In this document: positions 19,902 to 28,808 of the stretch, one piece after another
Layout of the letters: each line of letters starts with the position of its first letter
Numbering within the stretch: the first letter of the stretch is position 1
Source of the DNA: Turritopsis dohrnii
Lineage: Eukaryota > Cnidaria > Hydrozoa > Anthoathecata > Oceaniidae
Assembly: GCA_027922465.2 (NCBI GenBank)
Contig: BQMF02000760.1
Span: 1-64,000, forward strand
DNA length: 64,000 nt
Direction: 5' to 3'
Notes under the pieces: generated by a model
The model's database searches: none
The model's input: the letters and a program-made list of their open reading frames with translations, nothing else
What the model was told of the DNA's origin: nothing
Made by a program: the position numbers and the translations under genes

Positions 19902-20068
19902 GGTAGAACGGCCCGTAGGGCCGACCTTTCGCTAACGCGGTAAGGTTGGGAGAATCCAGTATTAGATCGACGGAGATTTTATGAAATAAAATTCCTATTT
20001 ACGTAAGGCCGCGCAGCGGCCGCAATGTAAATTAGATTTTATGAATAAAATCGAAGTACGATCTAATA
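19900..20068 (+). repeat. Internal complementary region of the DIRS element
   Basis: The first half is the complement of the left end (15729 onward); the second half is the complement of the right end (20298-20378). The two halves meet at the ATT/AAT trinucleotide near 19988. This is the template used to close the circular DNA intermediate in DIRS replication. Confidence 0.9.
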
Positions 20069-20269
20069 CTATCCCGCCCTTACCCAGACCCTTAGTAATA
20101 CTTAATTGTTATTATAGGACATGGACGTGGAAATTACCGTAGTTATCGTGGTGGATATCGCGGCAGATGAAGTGAATCTGTAATATGAAAGTTACAGAAT
20201 ATAAAGAATACTGTTGACTGAAATTTGCGTTTTGTTTTATTGTGTTACATGACCCTCGGTCCTCTCTTT

Positions 20270-20378
20270 GGCAAACGCGGTAAGGTTGGGAGAATCCAGT
20301 ATTAGATCGTACTTCGATTTTATTCATAAAATCTAATTTACATTGCGGCCGCTGCGCGGCCTTACGTAAATAGGAATT
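20270..20378 (+). repeat. Right inverted terminal repeat of the DIRS element
   Basis: Contains aacgcggtaaggttgggag in inverted orientation relative to the left repeat, then an end-specific GC-rich stretch (gcggccgctgcgcggcc) that pairs with the internal complementary region. Confidence 0.88.
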
Positions 20379-20573
20379 AGACTTTTCCGACAGAGCCTCG
20401 CATCAGCTAACCTCTCTTTCGTTCTGGTCATTAAAATCTCGGATCTGGTCCACAATTTTTATTATGAACTCATAATATGTGAGAAGTGCTGGGCTGGAAA
20501 TCGAATTCAGCCGCACTGGGTTGGAAATCGAATTCGGCCGCACTATTGGGCTGGAAATTGAATTCGGCCGCAG
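20379..20573 (+). repeat. Left TIR of the IS3EU-like element, inner part with 27-bp repeats
   Basis: Continues the left TIR after the DIRS insertion (agacttttccgacagagcc) and matches the complement of 32363 leftward. From 20490 it holds three copies of a 27-bp unit (GGGCTGGAAATCGAATTC plus GCCGCACT). The right TIR has about five copies. Confidence 0.88.
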
Positions 20574-21196
20574 GATCACCTGAGCAGGATGTAAGTGTGG
20601 TGTACCCATATCATTAGGTGTACCTGTGTTGTTTGACCTGGACATGATGCGAAACAATAATGGCGCACCAGCAACAGGCAACACGTGAACGCTACATGGT
20701 ATTGATTCTTTTCTTTTCTACTTTAAGATTTGCGTTACATATGTGTTTTTTTCATATAGTATAATCCCTATTTCATTTCTATCGATTGAAAGAGATTTTA
20801 AATGTTTTAGAATGAGAGTGCTGCCTCTTACCTCAGCTAAAGTCAAAATGGCAAAATTATTTTTCTGATTTCTGAATGATGTAGTTTAAGAGGTTAACAT
20901 ACTCATAGACTAAAATTATTTTTTTAAATGTATGAGTTAAGCATTTGGCTATAGTGACAGTACATTTTTGCCAACCTTTGGGTGTTGCTATTTGAATTTG
21001 CTATTTGTTTTTGTTTTGTTTTGTTTTGTTTACTTTTGTTTCAACTTGAGGTAGCTACTGTTTTAATTCTAGTTAAATATATTATACTTGCTATACTTGG
21101 TAATACTCATTTGCCAATCTATTGTTGTTAATATTCTGGTAATGTATACACAATGTATTTTGTATGATTGATTGAATGTAAAATGCTTGATTTCAG
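20574..21196. other. IS3EU-like 5' untranslated/intron region
   Basis: AT-rich, no supported frame; ends in a splice-acceptor-like ttgatttcag at 21187-21196. Confidence 0.5.
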
Positions 21197-22021
21197 AGCA
21201 GTGCAAGTGGACTTGTACTTATACTTGATTCCTTCATGGAAAGTGTTGTCAGATTGAGACACGCATCCAGCTCTTTCACACAAAATGATATTGATGATGA
21301 TATTCTATTGATAAAAGCTGAAAGGTTATTAAGACAAGTTAGACAATTACAAGATGTTTATGAGAATTATGATTTCAAAGAGTTTCAAGGAATTCTGGAA
21401 AATGTTGTAGAGAAACTTACTCATGAGTCAGTATCTCAACCAACTGGTTTTGTAGTCAGTACTATCTATTCTGGAAAACGAGGTGCTCCTAAGCTGAATG
21501 TTTCTTGTAATCATTTGAAATATCTTGTTGAAAATAACTTTACCATCCCTCAAATATCACATATGCTCAATGTCAGCCAAAGCACAGTTAAAAGAAGATT
21601 GAAGGAATACAACATAACCATATCTGATTTATATTCAACAATTTGTGATGAGCAGTTAGATATCATTGTGAATAATTACCTGAAAGACTTCCCTAACACA
21701 GGCTATAAAAAGATGAGAGGCTTTTTATTGTCTGGTGGTTTTAGAGTTCAAGAGAGACGTATCAGAGAATCAATGAAAAGGGTTGATCCTGAAGGTGTAT
21801 TACTCAGGTCATTGCAATCCTGTTCAATCATTCGGTGGGCATATAATGTGAAGGGGCCTTTATCTTTATGGCACATGGATGGAAACCACAAATTAATTGT
21901 GTAAATTATTATGTAAATTTTATTGTTTAATGCTATCAAATTTCATTTCTTGTAAGTTCACCTGATATTGCATATTTAGGTATCGATTTGTTATTCATGG
22001 CTGCATAGATGGTTATTCGAG
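21197..22021 (+). pseudogene. IS3EU-like integrase-core transposase, exons 1-2
   Basis: An exon from an acceptor at 21196 (or the ATG at 21236) encodes about 235 residues. It has a coiled N terminus, a helix-turn-helix (TIPQISHMLNVSQSTVKRRL) and the start of the integrase core, with the first catalytic Asp in SLWHMDGNHKLI. The exon ends at 21900 (GT|gtaaat). A 79-base intron ends at 21979 and exon 2 resumes YRFVIHGCIDGYS. The gene is then interrupted near 22021 and continues at 24646. Related genes occur in cnidarian and fish genomes as integrase core domain proteins of DNA transposons. Confidence 0.82.
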
Positions 22022-24645
22022 TTGTTTGCAAGAGTTCTGCCCAAACTTTTTTTAAAAAAAAATGAAAAAAAAATTTCAGATTTAAGTGGTAATTTCTATG
22101 CCAAAATATTCTAAAAACATATCATTTTAGATATTTTTTAGTGTTCCACCTTGAGGCAAACTCATTTTTCCAAAAAAGCCCTGCAAGTTAGACCCGGTAG
22201 CAAAATATTTGTCCCATACGTAACGCCTATTTTCTTAAGAGTTACCACTGAAAACAATGCTAAAGCCAGTGAAAAATGATTGAAAACATTTACATCTACC
22301 TAGGGTCACATATTAGGCAGAAAATTATTTTCCTAGAAATGGTCCAATCTCGACAGAACAAATTTTCATGTTACGTATGGGACAAATTTAGGTACATAGC
22401 ACCCAGAAAGTTTGCTCTGCTTATTTTAAAAAGGCTCTATTCAAAGAAAAATGAATTTTATCTTCAGCCACATATACTAAGACAAGATTGTACACCAAAA
22501 TATTCAACATTCTACCTGTTTTGAAATTGCTATTGCATTAAATAACTGACCACTTCACTGAACCAAAAAATGTCCCATACGTAACATTTTTTCAAAATCT
22601 TGCGATTCCAAGAAAAGTCAAGACATAAATCTGAAACCAACCTTTCTCAACACACAAAAAACATTCAAAACTAATGTAAAGCTTTTTGAAACTTTCTTTG
22701 TAATGAAATACTTGAAACATATTTTTAACAAAATTTGAACAAATTGTGCAAAAACTGATATAAAATGTGAACTATGCAATATTAACAAACAATAACATTA
22801 TGAAATGCTTTAGGACAATATATGTTATCAACTCTACTTCAATATAGTCTAAGAAATTGAAATAGAAAATGGATAGAATGAAAGGTTAGTTTGGGATAGA
22901 TTGATGAACAGTTAAAACAAAGCTATAAGATTTTCAGGAAAAAGTTGAAGAATTGTTAGGGTTTGAATCCTTTGTCTGTGTCAGACAAAGTCAGGGTCTA
23001 AGTTAATATCAGAAATCTAGATAATCAAGTGAAATAGTGAAATAGTTAATCAGAGCCTAACATATTGACTTTTTAACACTTCTTATTTACAAGAAATTTG
23101 ACTTAGACATAAAGACATACTACATGGGACATTAAATGTTATTCAGAAAAATTTGTCTTCCAAAAAATTGGAAAGTGGCACTATAGTCTGATAGCCAGCA
23201 ATCTTCAACTTTTCAAGACTGATTAAAAACAAAATTTTTGTCAAGAACACAATATTACCATAAAAAATGGGAACAAATTTGATATGAATGTCAAATAATA
23301 TTCTAGAAAATTAAAAAATCTAAACCGATGAACCAAACAATGTCCTTTATGGTGCTTTACAGGCTAAGTATATTGCCAACGAGCTTGTTTAACTAGTTTT
23401 GGAATGGCTGGCGGATAGAAAATCTGCCATTCACAATATATGGTGTTCTTTATCCATATCTTGAAATTCCGTGATCCCAAAAGGTTTTGCTAAGCATCTA
23501 ACTCTACAAGTCTTCTCTGCAACATTTTTCTTCAAAACTTTGCCTAAAAAGTATTCCTCTTCATAATTTACTAAAACCCATGAGTCCTCGGCAACCTCGC
23601 TAAAGACGATTGGCTTGAAGGCAGTGCTTTTGTCAGTTTCCTCATTCTCATTATCATCGTCAAAATCACTATTAGCTTCCTCAGGATTTACCTCATTATC
23701 AACCTGCTCATTTACAACAGAAGATTCTTGAACAGGCTTTTCAAACCTTTTCCCAATTTGAAAAGTGGCTTTTACCCAATCCTTATCAGATGAAAGCTTT
23801 TTCCACGAAATAGAGTTGGGTGACAATGGATCAAAAAACCACTCATGCACCAGAGAAATCTTAAATTTTTTGCAGATCAATCTCGGGGATTTGGGCAATG
23901 GTAAAAGATCTGCTTGGCACTTTATGTCAGCTTTGGTAAAGGTATATAGCTCAACATCAATTGGCTCAAGGAGCCTTAAAACATCTTTGGTTGAGGTGAC
24001 TGTATCATTGGGATGATAAGCAATGGTTTGGCTGATAGCATTTTTTATTACAGCACCAACACCATCCATGGGGCCTTTCCCATGTCCAGTTTCGGTGAAA
24101 ACCCAATGAATCTGGATCTTCAAATCAATAGCAATAGATTTCACCAAATATGCACAAAATTTGTTTCTGTATTGACTGGATGGACTGTTGGAAATGATGA
24201 AAGGTTTCTTTACACCGTTTCCTGCCAGTTTCTCAATCAACGGCTTGATTGAGGCAGATACAGCAGGAGCTTTATGGGACGTAATATCCGACAAAGCACC
24301 ATACGAGATTGTTTCACCAATGGAATGTCTTCAGATAACAGTCAGAGGAAGACATTGCATTGCTCAAACTTTATCAAAATAGTGAGAAAATTCTTCATAG
24401 TAAACACCAAAGACAAAAAACAAGCAACTATAAGAAGTTTAGGAGTGTGATAACCAGTTAGAATAAAGATTGAAAAAAGCGTTACGTATGGGACATTTTG
24501 TTACGTATGGGACATCGGTGTTTTGGAAGCTGTAAGTCAAGAAGTGTTTTGAGAATTTTGACAGTTTTGTTTCCTATTATGTACATCCATGAGACCTTTA
24601 AGTATTCCAAGTAACAGACCCTCAGAGTAAACCTTCATAGAAATA
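22022..24645 (-). mobile_element. Unclassified DNA element A inside the transposase gene
   Basis: About 2.6 kb of foreign DNA separates the GYS and MYLQC parts of the transposase core, so an insertion is certain; exact ends are not. It carries five copies of TGTCCCATACGTAAC: plus at 22210 and 22571, minus at 22370, 24481 and 24500. The outer ones are inverted relative to each other like subterminal repeats. A minus-strand transposase-like frame lies at 23431-24294. I find no clear TIR at the boundaries or target duplication. Confidence 0.65.
23431..24294 (-). pseudogene. Transposase-like protein with SSQY and GHGKG-DGVG motifs
   Basis: A 287-residue frame without a convincing start codon (the frame is open upstream), so probably the C-terminal part. 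It has ISNSPSSQYRNKF followed by WVFTETGHGKGPMDGVGA. This resembles a family of animal transposon proteins with SDGxSSQYKN and W-F-E-GHGKGxxDGVG motifs, which I cannot name with confidence. The usual Asp of SDG is Asn here, hinting at loss of function. An acidic low-complexity stretch (about 205-225) precedes a C-terminal domain. It is the only coding trace of element A. Confidence 0.55.
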
Positions 24646-24869
24646 AACAAAATAATGTATTTGCAATGTGCTGATAACAATAGAGCCTTTACAGTATTCA
24701 ATTATTTTATGGATGCTATTCAAGAACATGGGTTGCCCTCAAGAATCAGAGGTGATCAAGGTGGTGAAAATGTGGAAGTTGCAAGATTTATGTTAAGTCA
24801 CCCAGAAAGAGGTTTAAACAGAGGAAGTTATATTGCATCAAAAAGTGTCCATAACCAGCGTATAGAACG
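24646..24869 (+). pseudogene. IS3EU-like transposase, catalytic core middle part
   Basis: Continues the integrase core: [15 protein letters not shown], the second catalytic Asp in [14 protein letters not shown], then [18 protein letters not shown], whose Glu is the third catalytic residue. There are 36 residues between Asp and Glu. It is cut by element B immediately after the Arg following the catalytic Glu. No stops are present within the segment. Confidence 0.85.
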
Positions 24870-25050
24870 TTGTTGTGCGCAGTTATGTAATTTTTGCGCA
24901 GATATGTAATTTCTGCGCAGATATGTAATTATTTTGGGCAGTTATGTAATTTCTGCGCAGTTATGTAATTACTTTGCGCAGATATGTAATTATTGAGCTG
25001 CGCAGTTATGTAATCGAGTGCTGCGCAGATATGTAAAATGCGGACTTTTT
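24870..25050 (+). repeat. Left iteron TIR of element B
   Basis: Eight copies of a 15-bp box at about 24876, 24895, 24915, 24936, 24955, 24976, 25000 and 25022. One (24936) has GGGCAG instead of GCGCAG. Confidence 0.92.
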
Positions 25051-25082
25051 TATGGTTAAATGTTCGTTTGATAAGAACTCAG

Positions 25083-25440
25083 TTTTGAAGGTTTTGATTG
25101 CAAATTTGAGGGCCATTTTTCGAAAATTTGTGTCAAAAGGGGATTTTAGGCCCAAGTTGGTCCAAATTTACAGAATGATCCGTTTCTTTTGAAAATTTAC
25201 ACGAAGGACAATTCGAAGATTCTGATTTCAGAGATGAGGCGAATTTTTCGAAAATTTGTGTCAAAAGGGGATTTTAGGCCCAGTTTGGTCCAAATTTACA
25301 AAATGATCCGTTTCTTTTGAAAATTTACACGAAGGACAATTCGAAGATTCTGATTTCAGAGATGAGGCGAATTTTTCCAAAATTTGGGTAAAAAGGAGAT
25401 TTTAGGCCCAATTTGGTCCAAATTTACAGAATTTACAGAA
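25083..25440 (+). repeat. 128-bp tandem repeat, about 2.7 copies
   Basis: The word CGAAAATTTGTGTCAAAAGG recurs at 25121 and 25249, with a variant at 25377, giving an exact 128-base period. The unit includes GATTTTAGGCCCA and GAAAATTTACACGAAGGAC. Noncoding. Confidence 0.9.
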
Positions 25441-25689
25441 AACTGTTTACGGAAAAGTTGCAGAGATGTGGGGGTCCTCGAAAAAGAAAAACTTAATTAA
25501 GGTGATTCTCACGGAGTTTGACAGATCTCTTATTTTTCTTTCATTTTTTCAATTTTTTCATTTATGAATATATGGATAGAGAACTCAAGTATCCTAAAAA
25601 AATCTGAAAAACCCTAACACTTTTATGAGCAAACAAAGCAAAACATAACATTCTACAGCAAAATCGACGTTTGATGCGCTCCTAATTAT

Positions 25690-25735
25690 GGCTTTTTTTT
25701 TTTTTTTTTTCATTTTTTTTTTTTTCATTTTTTGT
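25690..25735. repeat. Poly-T tract
   Basis: Long T homopolymers interrupted by CA, directly left of element C. Confidence 0.85.
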
Positions 25736-26167
25736 AGTAAAAATCTACGTCAAATGTAGTAACTCCGTCAAATGTAGTAAACCTACGACAAATTTAGTAA
25801 ACACCTTTAAGTTTGGAATGAGCCATAATTAGGCCTAACACGTGAAGGTCTTCACCAGGTAACTTTTCAGGGACTATCAGGTGGCCATATAATAAAACCA
25901 AAAATCGCACATGCGCAGTAGAAATATGCTAGTATGAGGTAAATGAGCCATAATTAGCCAAAACACATCAAGGTTTTCATCATATAATATTCCAGGTGTT
26001 ACGAAATGGCCATATAATAGATCCATAATAGATCCATTTTTCCATATAATAGATTTCGCGCATCCCCAGGGAAAACATTTGGATGGAATTATGACAAGAA
26101 AAGTAAAGTTCATGTAAATATACATGTATTTTCAGTACTGGTAACAAAACATAAGAAGTGTTTGTTT

Positions 26168-26318
26168 AAAGGTATCCTGAATTCAATTGACGTCACACAT
26201 ACAAGGGTTTACCTCATTCTCACAAACTAAGAGTCGGTTAGAAATGAAATATTTAATTAAAAAGTGACAATATGCTAACTCCCTATGTCCCAGTTAAATC
26301 AATGAGTTTAGGATACCT
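26168..26318. mobile_element. 151-bp MITE with TTAA duplication
   Basis: TIRs AGGTATCCTGAA and (complement) AGGTATCCTAAA, flanked by TTAA at 26164-26167 and 26319-26322. TTAA targets are used by piggyBac and Kolobok transposases. It lies inside element C, the deepest layer on this side. Confidence 0.85.
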
Positions 26319-26868
26319 TTAACAATAACATAACAAGTACTTATTCAAAGGATTTTATAAAGAGACCCTATGCAAATACAATTCAATGATTTTCAACGAT
26401 GATCACCAAAGAAGTAAACAAATATTTGAGTTTTAAAATATCCTCCATTGAAGGATAACGGAGCATGCAGAATGATCTTATGCAAAATTGTCTAGTAGTA
26501 TAAATTTACGGCCAAGCTTTACTTTTAATCACCCATGCCCAGCAGCCAATAGAGTTATAAGCGCACTATTCCACTTCACACGCCTACCAAATTTCATTGA
26601 TCTTTGCACACTTTTCAATAACATCTCTAAGTGCAAAACTGCACCACTTACTCTGCCACATACGATGATTTTATTAACAGAGACAACTTGCTCGAGCCAA
26701 GTGACTTGACAAATATAAGTTCATGTCAGGATTATCTGGATCTTGTTTATTTGAAAGTAAATGTTAAAGAGAACTGACATATACTTTTAGCGAAGATTTC
26801 TATTCCGCAAAAAAAATATTCCGCAACATAGTGATGGAAAACAATAGCCTGAATTTATAAAGTTTAAA

Positions 26869-27540
26869 AAGTTACCTGGTTAAGACCTTCGAGGGTTTTA
26901 ACTTATTATGGCTCATTAACCTCATACAAGTATATTTCTACTGTGCATGAGCGATTTTTGGTTTCTTTTTATGGCTCCTTAACAGCCCTTGCAAAACTTA
27001 TTGATGAAGACGTTTATGCGTTTCGCCTCTTTATGACCCATTTTTCTTGTATTGACAGTCCCTTACTGTGCATGTGCAAATTCCAGGCTTATCACGGAGC
27101 CACCTGATGGCACTGAAAAATTACGTAGTGAAGACTTTGATGTGGTTTGCCTAATTATGGCCCACTTAGGTCATGTTATCGGGGTGTTTCACTGCGCATG
27201 CGTGATTTTTGGTTTTATCATATGCCTACCTGATAGCCTTTGAAAAGTTACCTGGTGAAGACGTTCATGTGTTTTGCTTAATTATGACTGATTTTACGTG
27301 TACTAACATGCTGTGAATACGCATGCGCAAATTCCAGGCTTATTACACAGCCACCTGATAGCACTGAAAAAATTAATTGGCGAAGATCTTAAGGTGTTTT
27401 TCCTAATTACGGCTCATTCAGCTCATATTAGCGTCTTTTTACTGCGCATGCGCGATTTTGGTTTTAATTATGCGGCCACCTGATAGCCTCTGAAAAGTTA
27501 CCTGGTGAAGACCTTCACGTGTTTGGCCTAATTATGGCTC
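26869..27540 (+). repeat. About 125-bp diverged tandem repeat in element C
   Basis: Units begin with a version of AGTTACCTGGTGAAGAC at about 26869, 26996, 27118, 27246, 27371 and 27495. Alternate units resemble each other more, so the true period may be about 250 bases. Each unit holds an NRF1-like CTGCGCATGCGC box and CCTAATTATGGCTCATT. One to two inverted units are in the left arm (25835-26060). Confidence 0.8.
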
Positions 27541-27819
27541 ATTCCAAACTTAAAGGTGTTTACTACATTTGTCCTTGGTCTTACTACATTTGACGGAGTT
27601 ACTACATTTGACGGTGTAACAACATGAATACGCTCATTTTCCGCCAAATTACCTTTATGAAAGTAATCATTCTTACAATTCTTACAAAGAGTTTTTTATC
27701 TTAAAATTTTTAATCTTTACACAAAATATAGATTATCATGTCATTCATAAAAGATTTTATGATAAATCGCAAAAGCAGTGGTAGTTGAGTGAAAAAAATC
27801 TAGAAAAAATAGTTGTATT

Positions 27820-28000
27820 AAAAAGTCCGCATTTTACATATCTGCGCAGCACTCGATTACATAACTGCGCAGCTCAAAAATTACATATCTGCGCAAAATA
27901 ATTACATAACTGCGCAGAAATTACATAACTGCGCAAAATAATTACATATCTGCGCAGAAATTACATATCTGCGCAAAAATTACATAACTGCGCACAACAA
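27820..28000 (-). repeat. Right iteron TIR of element B
   Basis: Inverted copy of the left TIR, nearly identical, with all eight boxes as GCGCAG. Confidence 0.92.
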
Positions 28001-28651
28001 ACGTTTGTGGGTAGATGTGTATCTTGGTGTTACCCAGCTCTTTCAGTCCTTGTTCATAGCCTTGGAAAAATCTGGAAGGCTAGATATTGATAATGAAATT
28101 CATTTGTTCTGTCTTCATTATGTGTTTCTTCCAAGAATCAACCAACACCTACAACGATTTGTAGAAGGCTGGAATGCACACCCATTGAGTTCATGCAACA
28201 ACATGTCTCCAAACCAGCTATGGATTTCTGGATTACATGCTATTGCTGGCTCAGGAAGTACTGTTGACAAAGAAGTTTGGGAACCTCAAACTGATGTAGG
28301 CTTCTTATTTTATAATTCTTAAATTTTTTGTTTAATTATTGTTGTTAAAGCTATAAAGAAATGAATATACAAAATCAATCTTGATAAAAGCACCTATGTA
28401 CAATTATTGAAAGCTATAGATATCTTCAATTGGCCTATTTTTAGGAAGAAGCCTTTTTGTATGGTGTTGATTGGAATGGACCTATAAATGGTAGTGAAGA
28501 AGCTGTCACCGTCAATGTTCCAAGAATTAGATGTGAACCTCTAAATTCAGTTATGCAAGATATATGTGCTATTGATCCATTACAAGAAAGCAGCAATTAT
28601 GGAGCAGACGTTTACCTTAAAGTTATTGATTACGTGGAAGAAAATATTTGA
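28001..28651 (+). pseudogene. IS3EU-like transposase, last two exons
   Basis: Resumes after element B with LWVDVYLGVTQLF, FLPRINQHLQRFVEGWN and SPNQLWISGLHA, the conserved C-terminal part of integrase-core transposases of this group. The exon ends at 28295 before gtaggc; the next begins at 28445 after tatttttag with EEAFLYGVDWNGP and ends at a stop at 28651. No internal stops. Together with 21197-22021 and 24646-24869 the gene appears to have been intact before elements A and B arrived. Confidence 0.85.
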
Positions 28652-28808
28652 TTTCTTATTGTTAATTCACTGGCCTTAAAATCTGATTTTTTTCCAATTA
28701 AACTCATGACTCAGCTTTCCACTTCTTGTGATGACCCTGAGAGTATACTTACCCTAAAAATTCCCTTAGAATTTTTAAAAAAGTGATGTTAATTTTATAG
28801 AAAGTAAA

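Larger units (their letters stand above)
15729..20378 (+). mobile_element. Complete DIRS retrotransposon in the left TIR of the IS3EU-like element
   Basis: A 4,650-bp element inserted at ATT with no target duplication; the intact right TIR shows the empty site. It has DIRS architecture: left inverted terminal repeat, gag, RT-RNase H-methyltransferase-like, tyrosine recombinase, internal complementary region (19900-20068) and right inverted repeat. The trinucleotide ATT at the end (20376-20378) equals the flank (15726-15728), as expected for recombination of a circular intermediate. One frameshift in the RT region is the only clear lesion, so the copy is fairly young. Confidence 0.93.
25748..27613. 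mobile_element. Element C: inverted-repeat element inside element B
   Basis: The left arm from 25748 (CGTCAAATGTAGTAACTCCG, then aacacctttaagtttgg, then ttcaccaggtaacttttcag) is the complement of the right arm ending at about 27613. The arms match over roughly 200 bases with moderate divergence. No transposase and no clear target duplication. It may be an independent foldback/MITE-type element or simply the inner part of element B. Confidence 0.65.
24870..28000. mobile_element. Element B: 3.1-kb non-autonomous element with iteron TIRs
   Basis: 181-bp TIRs (24870-25050 and 27820-28000) start TTGTTGTGCGCAG and are flanked by the 3-bp duplication ACG (24867-24869 and 28001-28003). Removing the element and one ACG restores the transposase reading frame. 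Each TIR is eight copies of TGCGCAG(T/A)TATGTAA spaced about 19-24 bases. No transposase is present. The inside holds a 128-bp tandem repeat, a second TIR structure (element C) and a TTAA MITE. Superfamily unknown; a 3-bp duplication would fit several groups. Confidence 0.88.

Noticed and set aside
20403..20684. A 93-codon minus-strand frame with a repeated peptide
   Set aside because: It is a translation of the 27-bp TIR iterons; the same happens at 31898-32276.
22276..22524. An 82-codon plus-strand frame in element A
   Set aside because: Low-complexity AT-rich translation with no family features; the transposase-like frame of the element is on the other strand.
24870..25050. Evenly spaced short repeats resembling a CRISPR array
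   Set aside because: The spacers are not unique, the array has an inverted twin at 27820-28000, and the context is a eukaryotic transposon; it is a TIR iteron block.
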